Below are positions 33,491-46,995 of a stretch of 64,000 nucleotides of DNA, in pieces. Source of the stretch: Boletus sp. NGJ (taxonomy: Eukaryota > Basidiomycota > Agaricomycetes > Boletales > Boletaceae); the NCBI GenBank assembly GCA_019096195.1, contig JAGTXK010000220.1, positions 1 through 64,000 of the forward strand, read 5' to 3'. The translations under genes were made by a program, and so were the position numbers. Position 1 is the first letter of the stretch, and every line of letters starts with the position of its first letter. A model generated the notes under the pieces. It did no database searches, was not told the DNA's origin, and was given only the letters and a program-made list of their open reading frames with translations.

Positions 33491-36400
33491 TCAGTGGGGC
33501 ATCTCGCCAGTCACAGAGCTCCACCGTTCCCACATCATATGTCGTGCCTCGCTAGAACTCCCGTACCTTACTTGGTCCCGCAGCAGCTGTGCACATGGTT
33601 CCTCCGAATTGGGAATCCCTTGCCTTCGAACCAAGGTTTCCAGCGCTTTGAACACTTCGGGCAAGTTCTCTAAAAATGGGTATGTCTTGGTACTGAATCC
33701 AAGCGGATGAATACGAAGACACGCCGTGTCATTTTCCAGTCGCGAAGAACTTTTTTCGGGGAAGGTGATCGATTGAATTCCATCTTTGTGGAGGCCAAGG
33801 TCGGCCAAGATCGCGATATAGGGACGAGGGTGCGTAGAGTGCTTTGGTCCACCGATACTGTCATGGGTTCTTTCGATACTGGACAGCTTCGAAGATTTCG
33901 TGGAAAGGCGGTCTTTGTCTGATATAAGAATTTGGGACATGCGATTCTCGCTATCGTCGCCAGATTTGAAGTAGATGGGGATTATTTTGTCGATGAGCGG
34001 TTGATTGTAGCAACATTGCACGGCACTTGTTCGTTGCCAGTGCCGCAACGTCCATTCATCCAAGCTGCATATACCATCAATGATTGATTGGATGAGATAA
34101 TCCAAACAACCTACGGTAGTTGCTCCAGTGGCCTCCCCTCTCTCTCCTTCTGTCTGATGTTGGCATCCATGGAAACCCAGTGGGAGAAGTTTACATATGC
34201 ATCTTTGAATGCGTCCTCGGCGTCCGGACATCGAAGCCAGAAACGGTCACCGAATACAAACTCGAAAAAAGCGATAACGGGCATCATTTGGCAGTGAATC
34301 AACTCTGCCTCGAACCCGTTTCCCTTCTCAACCGTATTATGGTTCCCGTTCCCGTGTGTGCGAAGAACGAAAAGGTCTTTCGCAAGGAGCCAAAGCAATC
34401 GGCTAACGAGCTCGCCACGTTGCCCAATGTCAATCATCCCGTTCTCAACTTTTGTCACCAGTGTTGCCAACGTTTGGTTCAGCGAGTTAACAGTGCTGTG
34501 CAATAAGAACGTGGCGGCACAAGACAGCAATGGCTCGGATGGGTAAGTGGTATAGCTCCAGAGGCGATCGTCGGTTGTTGTGATGCAAACCCGGAGGTGG
34601 CTCGCAACAGAAGTTTCCACGTACTGAACGGCTTCGTGGTGACCGAAACAAACATCGAGGCCAAACCTCTGCGCGAGGACTGCAAGTGCTTGACGTGAAT
34701 TAGTCGCGTCGTACTGCGAAGCCCCACTTAGCTTTTGCATGGCGAGATTGAACACCTGTCCGGACGAGGTGTGCTTCATCGAGAACCACCTGTCAGTGAA
34801 TAGTCGGCACCCCCGGAAATCAAGTAAACGAGGTAGAAACTCACAGAGGACGGCCATAACATAGAATATGTTCTGCTTTAGCAACCTCAGACGGTGGAAC
34901 AGTACCGAGATGGGGAGCATGGTGATCCCACCCCAACTCAGAAAATGGTGGGAATAATAGTTCGCCCTGGACTGAGACTCTTGCAGAGTCAACTACAAGG
35001 CTCGTTACTAAGATAGCAAAGAAGCAGTGTGGCACGTACACAATGTTTGTGGGGACGCAAAGTGGGCGACCTTCGACGTTGTTGATGCAAAGATTACCCA
35101 TACTGCGTGTGAGATGGAAACTCCAGAATATGACTTGATGACGCGGAGAAGCATGGTTGCACGACGGTATTCTTGCAGTGGGTGAGCTTCGTCTAGGGCA
35201 ATAACTAGCTTTGGCTTGTCCGACGCGACACCCGGAAAAGCTGAGGAGAATAAGCCAGTCATTCTAGTATAATTATCCACCATGCATCGTTCAGCCAAGT
35301 CGCTAGCGGAATCTGAACGGCCAGGCATGTTGTCGATAACTGATATTGCAAATGCGACAAATGAGCACTGCAGCATAGTAGTAGCTTCGCGTATTACACA
35401 CCCATGGTATCGTCGATGTCCCTCTTGATCTACCACAGCCAACAAAAGGTGATCAAGAAATTAATATTGCACCAAGCCCACCTGGTCATATGTGCTTTTC
35501 AGCTGAGCGAAAGGACCGGCACGAGGTGACGACCGTATGTCCCACTTGTTATTCCAGTCCTCGACTGCAGCTTTCCCATCACATTTTCGATCAGACAGAT
35601 GCTCGCACACAAGTTTGAAGATGGCTGCAAAGAAGGCACAGCACTTGTTATGATAGTCTATCTGAGAACTACCGTCTTCGGTCAGGATCGACGCGGGAAT
35701 GTCATCGCGAACAGGAAATCCAGATTGATCCGCGACAGGTCGAAGATTCATGTACAACACCAAGACGCCCTTGCGAGCAAGCTGCACATGAATATATATG
35801 AGCACTCTGTTGTAGGCATTCGTGAAAAGAAGGCAAACCTCTATCATCGTGCGCGTCTTTCCTGTTCCGGAACTCTGAACGATGGAACAGAACCTAGCAT
35901 AATATCCGCGAGCCGTGGGGTCAGCGAACTTGCGATGGTTTCGCTCAAGATATTCGTATAAAGCGTCGACAGCACGACCTTTATAAGGATGGTTGGTCAA
36001 CGCGAACATTAAATTTTCCTTCGCCGCGTTTGTAAGGGCCACAGGCTCTAGGGTGGATGATTAAGTAATGAACAGAGCGGGAGATATGCTGCATCGAAAC
36101 TCACGAAGCGAGGAGTGACTGTCATCAGGGCAAAGGATTGCTATGCAGTGCCACCGTCCACGGTCATGAACTTGACCAGAAATCGTCGTAGATGATCGCA
36201 TACATACCGAGGTTCCGAATTTCGCGGTATGATTTTCGCTCCCAGGCGGAAGTGAGCATATTTCGGAGCTCTTCATTGTCGGCGGTCAGTGTCAGTACCT
36301 CGTCGTACGAGCGATGGTACGAGCGATGGTACTTGGTGTCGAAGAACTTCTCGGAGTTCTCAAAAGCAACGACAAAGGACAGAAGGGTGGCATAGTTGGA

Positions 36401-36520
36401 ATTACGTCCAGGAAACCTAATGTCAGGGAGCCTCCTATTCACATCGGCGTCGAGCTTCTGGTGAGTGGCATCAGCGAAGCGATCTGGGAGCAGCGATAGG
36501 GGCATGCTTGTTCTTGACAA
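33491..36520 (-). CDS. Fungal P-loop NTPase, Crinkler-like family, with introns
   Basis: Exons read from right to left. The N-terminus (about 36,505-36,197) ends at a GTATGT donor; the intron ends CACCCTAG at about 36,054. The next exon has ENLMFALTNHPYKGRAVDALYEYL and the P-loop QSSGTGKTRTM (35,855-35,876). Then come LARKGVLVLYMNLRP (about 35,760), the Walker B LVIALDEAHPL (about 35,210-35,180), VIFASTTSKVAHFASPQ, ELLFPPFSELGWDHHA and LCYGRPLWFS, the last joined across a 55-nt GTGAGT...ACAG intron. A long 3' exon ends at the stop next to 33,491. The SSGTGK/ALDEAH/STTSK order matches NTPases related to Crinkler proteins in Agaricomycetes (recognised from memory). A frame change near 34,130 is a tiny intron or an indel. 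The start is uncertain; another ATG lies at 36,624. Confidence 0.62.
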
Positions 36521-36624
36521 AGATCAAAGAGCCGAGCCGCCGCGGAACATAAAACGGAGTTTTGATTATCAGCCATACCCAACTTGTCACGTGGTCGTGT
36601 ATTCCTAGCTGGGAGCTTCGTCAT

Positions 36625-37724
36625 ACCCAGGATTCCCGCGGAAAAAGAATAGCCTCAGAACTCCAGATGTTAATTTACTCATGTTTGCAGGATTAACATT
36701 TAACATCGAGGTCTAAGGTGTTTATCGCATCGTCATATTTCCAAGCACGGAATTGTGACACAGCATTGAGAGTGAGAATGAGAGTCTATTTTTGGCTAGG
36801 GCTTGAGCCATAGTGGGGCTAATGCCTCAGTGTAGGATGCTTGTGATGCCAACTTCTTGATCTGGGCATCCCACTGGCAATTGTGCAGAGTAAATCTGTA
36901 GATGCTAGTATCCTCTGAGGTTGTGAGTGTCTGGTCAAGTGGAATAAAGACAAAAAAAAAGACAAGAAGGGATTCAAGGCTGTTTCAAGAGTGGTAGTTG
37001 GATGAGTAGATGTGACATTGGTGGTCTGTAACCATAAGGGTGAGTTTGCAATGGATGCATTCATGTTATTTGGAGAAGTGAACACAATGATCTGATACTG
37101 GAAACATATCAATAGATGAGATGGTTTGAATGACTGGAACTTGGATAAAGGAGGGTTGCATTTGTGATTGTGCTGTCACCTGCAGTGGATTAAAGTTGGA
37201 TGGAGATTCACACAAGGAAGAAACACATATCTAAACATTCTGTGGATTGTGATGAAATTACATTCACACTTATCAGTTGTCTAAAAGGATAGATATTGGC
37301 TTGGTGCCAAATGTACAATCCATCTAGGGCATGCTTGTGTGAACAACATTCCCAGGTATCATCACATAAAACATCTGCCTCACACCCACTAAGTATGAGC
37401 TTACCCAAAGAAATTCTGAATAAAGTGGTGATCCTCGGCATTGCCTGGAGAAATGACTGACTATATTTTTTTCACCCAAACAATATGCCATAGAGTGGAG
37501 AGTGACTGAATACAAGAAGTGTATGCAGTCCAAACCAATGCAGAAATACTATACTGTCCAAGCTTCTGATAACTGTGAAAGGTCTGGCTGAACTAATATC
37601 AAGCACTATTGGAACTTGGATAAGATTGCACACTACTCACCTGTTGATATCCCTTGGTGCCTTTTGCATACTGAAATTATTTAAATGATCTATTAATGTA
37701 ACAACAATGAGATGGCAACACATC
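36625..37724. other. No gene recognised
   Basis: CpG-rich sequence gives way near 36,660 to CpG-poor repeat DNA. No coding signal or recognised element until the ACATC duplication of the next LTR. Confidence 0.45.
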
Positions 37725-38207
37725 TGTTATGATATTTAAATATTTTCAAACTTTTCACAACAACACTTTACCTTTCATTTCCTCAAACTCTTTTTGCATC
37801 AAGTCACGTGACTGTGCATGTGACCATGGGAACAATCACATGACATGGTCTAGAACATATAACATCAGATGACATTATATCTCATGTGATCCATGACTCT
37901 TTAATTTCTGCTCTTCTCACACAGCCTCATTAATCTCTGTCTTACCATATATAGTAATTTATCACATGCACAGCTTGGTCTGTGCATCATTCCTGTACAT
38001 ATATAAAGTAGCACTTGATGACTGGAATCCCCAGTCTAATCCACTTGTATTCTTCCTCCAATAACTCATTGCCTTAACCACTCTGGTTATTGTAGGGTTA
38101 GGGATATTACAGACTAAGACTTCCCACCTCATCCATTGAGCCAGGACTTATGTAGCCTGTGAACAGTTCTGAGCCTTGTGGCGTGATGCCGTGAATGGTT
38201 CATAACA
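37725..38207 (+). repeat. Solo LTR, gypsy family A, TSD ACATC
   Basis: Starts TGTTATGATATTT and ends TTCATAACA. ACATC lies on both sides (37,720-37,724 and 38,208-38,212). It still has one intact GTCACGTGAC palindrome, but the second box is now GCATGTGAC and the CRE is altered. Confidence 0.93.
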
Positions 38208-38463
38208 ACATCCACTCTTATATTACTTTCCTAAAGGAGGACAGAACTACTGCTCAAGTTTCCAAGCTATATGCTCAACCTTGTTTATATAAATCTTGAT
38301 ATTCTATGCCAACTCTAATGGTTTAAAGAACAGTGGAAATGTAGCATGAAAGTCTTCTGCAAGGACCTTATCTGTGTTCTTTTGATTCAGAATCTTAAGA
38401 TAGCCTTATGTAAAGGAATTGAAGAAAAGAATGACCACCAAAATAGAAGTTATGAAATCCACC

Positions 38464-38815
38464 TGTTATGGTTGTGGAAGGGAGTATACCTTTTCTCCTA
38501 CCATCACCTTCTTCTGGGCCCTGGAACAACCTTCTCTTTGATTCCTCTAATGCAGGATTCCCCTGGGATCCCTTTTGAACACTGACACAAGCATCACCTT
38601 ACCCTACCATCTTCTAGGCAATGCAACACTGCCCCCATGGCTATGACACAGCCTTCTATTTCACCTTCTCTATTTCACCTTCTGATCTGATTATAGATAT
38701 TGCCTCCCTGGCTATGTTTTCTCATCCACAGCCCTGTATTTCCAAACCTCCATTTGTCTGATATTCCAAGTCCCTTTTATGGTAATATTAGATCTTTGAT
38801 CTTATATTACTGTAC
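38464..38815 (+). repeat. LTR family C, 5' fragment
   Basis: Matches the first about 350 bp of the family-C LTRs at 10,868 and 56,075 (TGTTATGGTTGTGGAAGGGAGTA, then TTCTCTTTGATTCC and TATTGCCTCC). Similarity ends near 38,815, before the TATA and self-priming segment. Truncated. Confidence 0.8.
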
Positions 38816-39027
38816 ATCAGAGAGCTCATAGTCAACTGCCATAAATGACTACAGACAACTTGGAGGAAGGCTCAACTCCAGTTGATAGAATCTGGCCAGT
38901 TGGAAATACCAGCTAAGACAGAGGCATAATTGGTTAAGGAGTGAGAAGAGGCTTTGAGGATGAGCCACCAGACTACACACTGCCACAACATGAGTCTCTT
39001 AACATATGCTAATTTTTTTAAAAAATA

Positions 39028-39330
39028 TTGATACTAGTACATATAATGGCAATTCTCAATCACATTGTTCAGCTGAAGACCAAGAAGGGTGTCAGTGATA
39101 CTCACAACTGGGTTTGGTTACATAGTGCCATTGGATGCCTTTGTGAGCATGGGATGAGTTCAGAGGAAACCAGGGTCAAAAATAAGATTGAGGAGGTGCT
39201 CTGCATGAAGAACATGGAATGGTGTCATTGCATTGAGTGTGAACTTGATCTAGTAGATCTCCAGAGATTGATTGATAACAACATTTTCTCCCCTCAAGGC
39301 TCATGGTCAATGAGGAGAATTTGATCACAG
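39028..39330 (+). pseudogene. Relic of a repeat-associated basidiomycete protein
   Basis: A 98-codon open frame includes DTHNWVWLHSAIGCLCEHGMSSEE and, near its end, LIDNNIFSPQGSWSMRRI. The order TH.W.WLH.AI...GMSSDE...IDRQR...GIF...G..PM.R recalls a family of unknown function often found in Agaricomycete repeats; this is from memory and weak. No function is claimed. Confidence 0.3.
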
Positions 39331-39899
39331 GGCAACCCTGCAAGCACATGAGAAGTGGTGAAACTTTTAACCATGAGCTTTTATGACAGTGCTTGGATTG
39401 CAGGTCTTACTTAGCAACAGCTAGAAGCACTCAGTGTTCTGGACGAGATTTTTGCTTGGAGGAGAATAGCAGTGGCTTGATACACATTAGCCTTCATATC
39501 AAGTCACATCTCTCAAAACTGTTCTGGGACTGCTGTGGGGCCTGATCTCCAGTGAAAAACAAACAGCACCAAACCAGCTCATATGTACTGATATTGCCCA
39601 AGTGTATGAGAATAGAAATGAGTGCACAATGGCACTAGATAGTAGATGAAAAATGTATTGAGACAGACTGTGATAGTGTTTGATTGAGTAGAGCTTTCTG
39701 GGTAGATTTCAGTAGTTGCCATGTAATGTTGGCTTCATCCAGATGAATCTACTGAGATGTACTTCAATAATATCTGATCAGAAAGTACTTTCTAACTAGA
39801 TTTCAGTAGTTGTTCTTAGTTCAAATAAATATACCAAAAACCATGCATTTAGAGCAACAATGATAAAGCACCATAGTAGTATAATATGGTCTAAAATAC

Positions 39900-42800
39900 A
39901 CCCCACCCCCCAGACCCCACAGTACTACCCCACCATTACCTTTTCTGCCACCTTGCAATCTTTGGCTCTACTGCTTCATGACCTCTGTTGTCCTATTATC
40001 TGTTGCTGCCAATGCTTCTCTAGAGCTTTCTGTTAATACATACATTGGTCCAGATGTGAGATTGTCGATGATGGTGGTAGAGAAATCATTCCATAAGTCA
40101 TTAGAGATCTATAAATTGGAGGTAGATAAATTAGTATACTGTAAAACAATCCAACAGTGGAGGGACATCATATCATCAATCCAAAATCCTTTCATATTTC
40201 TAGTAGTAGTGAGTGTGTTAGTCAAATAAACAATGGAAAAATGAGTCACAGTGTGCACCACTTTCATGTTCTGCTTGAGATGCTTCCAGTATTTAGTGAA
40301 CTTGACTGCTGTACCATCTGGTTTAACTTGTTTCAACCATCAGTAGGCACATTATATACTATATGTATTATCAACAATATTCCACAAAGCAGTGCAGATC
40401 ACATACCAAGTGATCTTGGCTTTATAGGGCTACCATTTCTTGTCTGTAGACTACTTGCTAGATGTGGGTGGTTTTGGCTCTTCTATGCTGTCAGATGACT
40501 TGAAGGGCCTAGATGTTGCAGTTGTGATATCATGCTCTGCTGAGATACTGGAAGTTGGAATATCCATGATGGAGTGTGTTTCATCACATTTGCACTTCGT
40601 AATACAAAGCTTTTTGAAAACAATGACATTAGTACTACTTATGTAAGTCTTAGTCAAACTTAGAGATTTGACCACATTACAATGGGTTTTTAGCTTTTGG
40701 AATAAATGCTGCCAGTCCTGTCATCCCATGAGAACTCAGTGTAGGAATGGTGGCAAGGTCTGACATGACTGTGTTTGTATTAGATAGGAATGTAATGATA
40801 TCTGCATCTGAGTCTTGGTCATCAGAAACTTTGGGGTTTGATAGAGTAGCATCAGTTGGCTGGTTTCTGTAGTATCATCACAGTTGAAGGTGGTATCATC
40901 CAAGTTGGAAACAAAGATATTGGTGCCTATGGTGGAGGACACAGGAGAACTCACACTTGCATTTGATCTGGTAAAGAAGTTTGCAGGGGGTTTGGGAATG
41001 CTAGAAGCAGAACCAGAGTGGAGAACAGCCTAAGCCCCAGAGAAACTTGTGTCTAAGCTGTCAAGATTCATGGGTGTGAAGGATAGAGAAATACTTGGGT
41101 CAAAGTCAAGCTTGAGCTTCTTAGGCTCAGGCATGCTCAAATTGAGTTGCAGTGATGGTTCAGATTTGACATTTACCTTATGCTTACCCTCCTTCAGGTA
41201 GGTCTGAGCCCAAGAGGAATACCACACAGTTGTGATGGTGTCCATCTTTTAAAATTTGTCACATAAGCCCATTTGTGAGAAGTCTCACACTACCTCCATA
41301 TAGAATGAATTTTTCACAAAATCAGCCACATTTCCCCAGGTCTTGGGGGTGAGTGAGTGGCATTTAAGACCTTGCCAGATGGCATGCATCTTCTTGAGAA
41401 TAGCCATGATCATTGCTTCAGGTAGTGGACCACTGTCATAGTCTTCAAGATATGGTAGTGATCCACAGTCTGTGATGGTGGCCTGCACTTCTAAACTCTT
41501 CTCCCATTTCTTAAAGTCAGCCTGGCTCTAAATTTGAATATGTTGGTGGTCTGATTTGTTGATTGGAGGCAATGGCTATGTTAGAATAGCCAGAGGCTGA
41601 TATAAGGCACTGATTTGGTCACTGGGTAGGTTGTTTGGATCTGAATTAACATGGATCGAGGTGGCAAGGTGATTAAAAGCATGCCTGAAGGTGAAAGCAA
41701 ACTTTGAAATCAGTGCATACATATCATCAACCTCAACTGCAAGTTGGATGAAATATTGTACTTTTGCAAAGTGTTGTCACCCATTAAGACATATCTATGT
41801 CAAGTTAAATTGAGCCATGAAAATAGGAAATCAACTGACTTTGGTATGACATGCTATTTGAATTTCATCCAATGACTTCTGGGACTCCATTCAAAGGGAT
41901 CAGGCTATCTGTCCATTTGAAAGATGAAGCCATGCCCATTGTTGATAATTTGGTGCTGGTCATCCAAGAAATTCTGAGATTACTCTATGTTCATCATTAG
42001 AACCACTAATGAGGTGCCTATCCTATTTCCTGAGCAAGACAAAACCATTACCAATGTCCTCAGATCTATATGGACAAAGATTTTCAGATGGGTCTAGATG
42101 TGGAAAAAGTGCCTTGAATGCATTGACCTGGCAGTGTTGAATGCCTTGCTAGGCAAGGTTTGAAAACAGGTCTAATGGTTGTTATGTTTCTTGGCTAAGA
42201 TTTCCAATTGTTCATTCCATAGTCCACTGAGAGGAGCAAATAGGTGCTCCAACATGTGTTGCTTCTGTAGCAAGATGATTGACAAGATGAACATAGGGGT
42301 GGATGAAATGTATTCAGTTGATCTGACACCAATAATAAATTGTTTCAAATTTGAGTTTCCATTCTGCAAAGAGTTCATGTGTGCAAGTAAGGTCTTCAGA
42401 GGCAATTCTATATTGGGATATGATTCACAGTGCTGCAACAAATTTGCAGAAGTTTTGCCAGTACTTTTCAGAAAGGATGTTGTGAAGGAGAGCTGGACAA
42501 AGAGCATACTGTGTAGTCATGTAATATACTCTGTTGCCTTGTACCATGAATTTATTTTCTTTGCGGGATTATGAGGGGTAGCATTAAATGAGCCTAGAAG
42601 GTGTGGTTTACAGTTTGCAACATCGTGGCCATGTTTTTGCCATGTTTCTCCAACAAGAATCATCCAGTCCCATGTGTCTTTACTGTCGGTGCAATTTTGC
42701 CTCACTATAGATCAGTAAACAAGAAGACCAGGTTTGCACCTGCAAGGTGCATGATTTCTGAAGAGAAACACTCAGGAATGCCAAGTATATGTTCAGGCTG

Positions 42801-44410
42801 TAGTCCAAGGAGAAAACTAGGCCCAACAATACCAATTTCTAGAGGTCACTTTCATGTTGGACCTAATTAGGAGCTGCTATTAGAATTTTGAGTTTCTTCA
42901 CATAGTCACTCAAGATGCTAGGAGCAATGTTGTAGGGGCTGATATCAGGGTGAAGGCAACCATTGACTTGATAATTGTTTGACTGCAGGAGCACCAGGTA
43001 ATACTGTGAACTAATTGATTTGCAATATCCTTTGATGGGACAAAACATATGGCAGCCTTGTTTGCCTGAGTGGCCTACAAGATTACTCAGGCAAAGGAGG
43101 CCAGGTCTGTTGGCATAGGCAAGGATCAAGAAGAGGTTTGAAGTGTAAGTTCAGTTAATAGAAGCATCCCAGATGGTAAGTCCTTCATGCTGAACTGCCA
43201 ATATATGATGGAAGCCAGGGTAAAGAAATGACTCAATAAACTTGGGTTTACTGGGTCCAGGGATAATTGCACCTGGGAGTATATGTTTCTTCTTGTAACA
43301 TTTGTCAATCAAGTGCTCGAGCACAATTCAAATATAGATCCAGCAGTCAGAGAGTTTGCTCTTATACAACTATGCACCATCAATTGAGAGGATTAATAGC
43401 ATACTGTATTGTTCAGTCCAATTTTGCCATTGCAAACAGCATCTAGATATGCACTCCCAGTTAGGACATCATTATATGCATCAACAAAGCCTTCATTTCG
43501 GAGGAGTTCCTCATAAATCTCCCAGATATGTTGCTTTTAGTATTTCATCTTCTGAGCATTTCCACGGGTTCTGAAAAGAGCCTAAAGTTGTAGAGCCAAT
43601 GGAATTGTGCTGAAGACCACACAAGGAACCTTGACATGTCTGTGTGATTGTCAAAGCTTGATTTGGTCAATATGACATTCATTACAATTTGGACATATCT
43701 CATAGTTAGTATATGGTCTGACATAGGCAAGACATGAGTTTGGACACATGTGGTGAGTCATGGCTTTGATTCCAGTAATGTCTGCAAGTGCAGTTTTTGT
43801 GTGGTAGAAAGATGGGACCTTGGAGTCAGGGAAACATTTCTGAATCACTAACCAAGTCTTCTCATAAGTTTCCTAAGAGGAATGTTCAAGCACAAGTAAG
43901 ATGGTTAGTGTGAGCTCCAGGAGGGGATCTTCTATTTCAGAGATGGACTTAGGTGGATTATGGAGTTGTTCGAGTGTTTTAGGGGTAAGCCTAGTTCCTT
44001 CATCATCCAGAGATGCATTACACACACACTGTATGAATGAAAGATCATGTCAGAGAAAGTCAAGTCAGGTGAATTGTGCAAGTTCTTGAAGGTTGAGATC
44101 AAGTAGACTGTGATCATGCTGGGCCAATGATATAACAGAAAGTGGACTCAGAGGATGAAGGGGGGGATTAGAAGAGTCCTGATCATGTCCTGGAGGTATT
44201 AGCTCATTTTCAGGGAGAGCCTGCCTGGTTTTGGAGTACCCATGCTCATTCTCAGATTGCACCTGCTTATTTTGACTTAGAGGGGGTTCCTGCTGCTCGA
44301 CAGGATGATTTAGCTGGTTTAGGTCTAGTGGCTTAGGCTGGCCTTGCCAATGAAACAGTAGTTGGGGTTCAGGCTCCTGCCAGTGGTGTAGGATAGTATT
44401 CAAGTTCTGT
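39900..44410 (-). pseudogene. CACTA-like transposase relic, copy 2
   Basis: Minus-strand blocks in order: a Pro/Gln-rich N-terminus (44,403-44,065), MCPNSCLAYVRPYTNYEICPNCNE (a four-Cys zinc motif, about 43,745-43,680), EIYEELLRNEGFVDAYND (about 43,520), DGAQLYKSK..DCWIYI (about 43,370-43,320), KKKHILPGAIIPGPSKPKFIESFL (about 43,290), LVGHSGKQGCHMFCPIKG (about 43,060), NNYQVNGCLHPDISPYNI (about 42,965), DTWDWMILVGETWQKHG (about 42,675) and NPAKKINSWYKATEYI (about 42,550). This is a Plavaka/CACTA-type transposase of a different subfamily from copy 1. Many TGA/TAG stops; below 42.1 kb only scraps remain. Terminal repeats were not found. Confidence 0.62.
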
Positions 44411-44427
44411 TTGCAAGCACTGGATAG

Positions 44428-44752
44428 TGAAATGTCTTTCCCTTTATTCCAGTAGATACCTATGCCACTTAGTTAATGAACATCTTATGAACAATTACAT
44501 ATTAGCTAATGTCTGAGTCCCAACCCCATGTCTAGGCCCCTGACATCACCCCTACATCACAGAATGCCATAGAACATTACATCATTACTCTAGTACATTC
44601 CATGCCAACCCTAAAGCTGGTTCATGTCCAAGTTCCATAGTATAAATAGTAGCATACTCTATAGTACAATAGATACTCATTCTTGGAATTGTCATTATAT
44701 GCTTTGGATATCACTCTCAAGTGACCCTTAGTGTTGTTGGCCTTTTCTTTTA
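44428..44752 (+). repeat. 5' LTR of gypsy B
   Basis: Starts TGAAATGTCTTTCC and ends TTTTCTTTTA. TATAAATA at 44,641 is followed 38 nt later by the self-priming segment ATTCTTGGAATT (44,679-44,690). Confidence 0.92.
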
Positions 44753-44764
44753 AATTCCAAGAAT
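44753..44764 (+). other. Primer-binding site of gypsy B, self-primed
   Basis: AATTCCAAGAAT lies directly against the LTR end and is the exact reverse complement of ATTCTTGGAATT in the LTR. The flanking base on each side does not pair. Confidence 0.75.
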
Positions 44765-45696
44765 ACCTCTTGGTCGCTGGGCACTTTGCCCCCTGACTAC
44801 ACTCTCCATCGCCAACGCCTCACTATCATCTTTAACGATGCACTTGTATCTCTTTCACTACTCCCCTCTCCCTGCATTTATTCATTAGGACAATTGTCGA
44901 CCCTGAAGGCTATCCTGTTTAGAAGAACCTAAGGAGTTTGATTAGCAATAGACATAATCCTAGCCTATTTAGGTGGTTGTCAACATCAAACATAGGCTAC
45001 AACTAGCAAAGAAGATAAGGAGATCAGAGGCTGCTTGATCTTGCTTTCACTACCCTCTCACTCTACCCACCTTTTATCCTTGTAACTCCTTGTCACAGAC
45101 AACCCTTGCCAGATCTCAGGCTTAGAGGAACCCACTAGTGCACATGACACACTCAAGTAGATCCTTGCCAAAACTGTCACACATGCTCATCCAGTGTCAT
45201 AAATACGGATAATGTTGCTATTAGACATAGAGCACTAGCCTCCATTGTCCACTAAGTGCCTAGCAGTCTGTATTCTCCTTAACACTACAGGAGACAGGTT
45301 CCCATGATTACCTGTGATGTCATGCCAGTGCAACAAGAGGATTTATCTTGACTTTCCTCCATGCACCCCTGCCTGTAGTACGGCAGTTATCTTCTGGTTC
45401 CTACTCAACCTCTTCATTCTCATCAAGGATTCTTTTACAGAACCATCCCTCCATCATTTCACATAATTCTGAGCATGCAGCAGAGCACTGCTCAGTTGCA
45501 TCCATTTCCCACTTTCATTTGTTGCCAGCTGCCCCTGGCATAACATTTGCCAGGCTATATCCACCATGCCCCATCAATCCAGTCCACGCCCTTGTCTCCT
45601 ACATTGCCTGCTTTGGCACATTCCTATCCACCACCTCCAACCTAACAATATACTCATTGAGGTACTCACATCCCTCCTCTGATACCTCACCCAACA

Positions 45697-46995
45697 ATGA
45701 GCTTTAATTCACCTGCACCAACACCCAGACCATCATCTCAAGTCAGCACCTTTGGTACCATGGCTGCAGCTCTTCAGGACATTGAAACCACAACCCTATC
45801 ATCCACTCTCACGCAATGGTTGCCTGTCAAGGCTCCTACCCCCAGAGATCTGCTAGTGGCATTCCCATATGGACTCCTGGAACAGTTGATGCCACCAGAC
45901 CTCACTTTCACCATGCTCACCAACCTGTTACTACACCATCAGCACTACATACCACCAATGGATCTGGTTGGCACCTGATTGGCTGCCTTTAGTGTCTGGC
46001 AGGGAATTTATGAGAGAGCCAGATTGGTGGTGGACTGCCCCCACCTCCTCCTCCCAATCTCACCATGCAGACACTACCTCCACAACCATCACCACCACGC
46101 CGACCCCTACCACCAACACCAAGTTCTCTCCCAACCCCAGGAGACCCCTAAGCTGCCACACAGGGTTTCTCTAGATCACTGCCCAAATTGGGCAAGTCTT
46201 TGGTCGTGAAACCAGAGTACTATGATGGAAACAAGGAGAAATTCATGTTGTGGTGGAGAACAATGAAGCTATACCTGTCAGGCTTTAAGACCACCCCATA
46301 GGACTATCAAAAAATACTTATCATGCTGTCATATCTCTGAGGCAGCAATCCCATAGGCAGATTTGGAGACCTGATGACAGTACAGGGAGCCATCCATATC
46401 CTCACCTTTGCTATCTTTGAGGAAAAGCTGAAGAAGCACTTTCAACCCACTAACCTCAAGCGTGTGGCCCAACAAAAGCTCATGGGGCTAAAACAAGGGA
46501 AGGACATGGTGGAAGATTATTTCACCAAGATGTGCCACTATGCCAAGGAAGCAGAATTCAATATTGGATACAATGGGAGAATAATGGTAGATCTGGTGAG
46601 GCAGGTGGTACATTCAGACATGGTAGAGTTCATGGAGAGAAACCAGCCAAACTTGATCGAATTCATGGATGTTCACAAGTGGGAAACCACCCTGATGAGA
46701 GCCTCCAACATCCTTGCTGAAATTGCAAACAGGAAGCAATTGATCTATGCAACTGGCCCCGTCTACTCTCCCTGATTCATACCTCACCCTCACTATGCTG
46801 CTCCCACAGACCCTCCCCCTACCACCACAGCTGCTCCTGTAGCCAAACCTCACCCCAATGCAACTGGCACCTTTGCCGGTCAAGAGGCTCCCATGGAACT
46901 GGACAAAGCACACACAGCTGGGATCTGTCACAAGTGCTTCAAGCCATGGTCCTGCGCCCCCCACCCCCCACACCCCCATTTCTGTCAGGTGAGGG
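45697..46995 (+). pseudogene. gag: Gag of gypsy B, broken
   Basis: Starts MSFNSPAPTPRPSSQ. After a frame change it reads VKPEYYDGNKEKFMLWWRTMKLYL, then from 46,374 a 133-codon open frame with FEEKLKKHFQPTNLKRVAQQKL and VEDYFTKMCHYAKEAEF, a standard retrotransposon capsid block. The zinc knuckle begins CHKCFKPW near 46,930 but its His and last Cys cannot be read. TAG and TGA codons sit at conserved places. Confidence 0.75.

Noticed and set aside
33384-34546. Plus-strand ORFs of 108-128 codons in the gene island
   Set aside because: They are opposite-strand shadows of the long 3' exons of the NTPase gene, which carry family motifs and splice signals on the minus strand.
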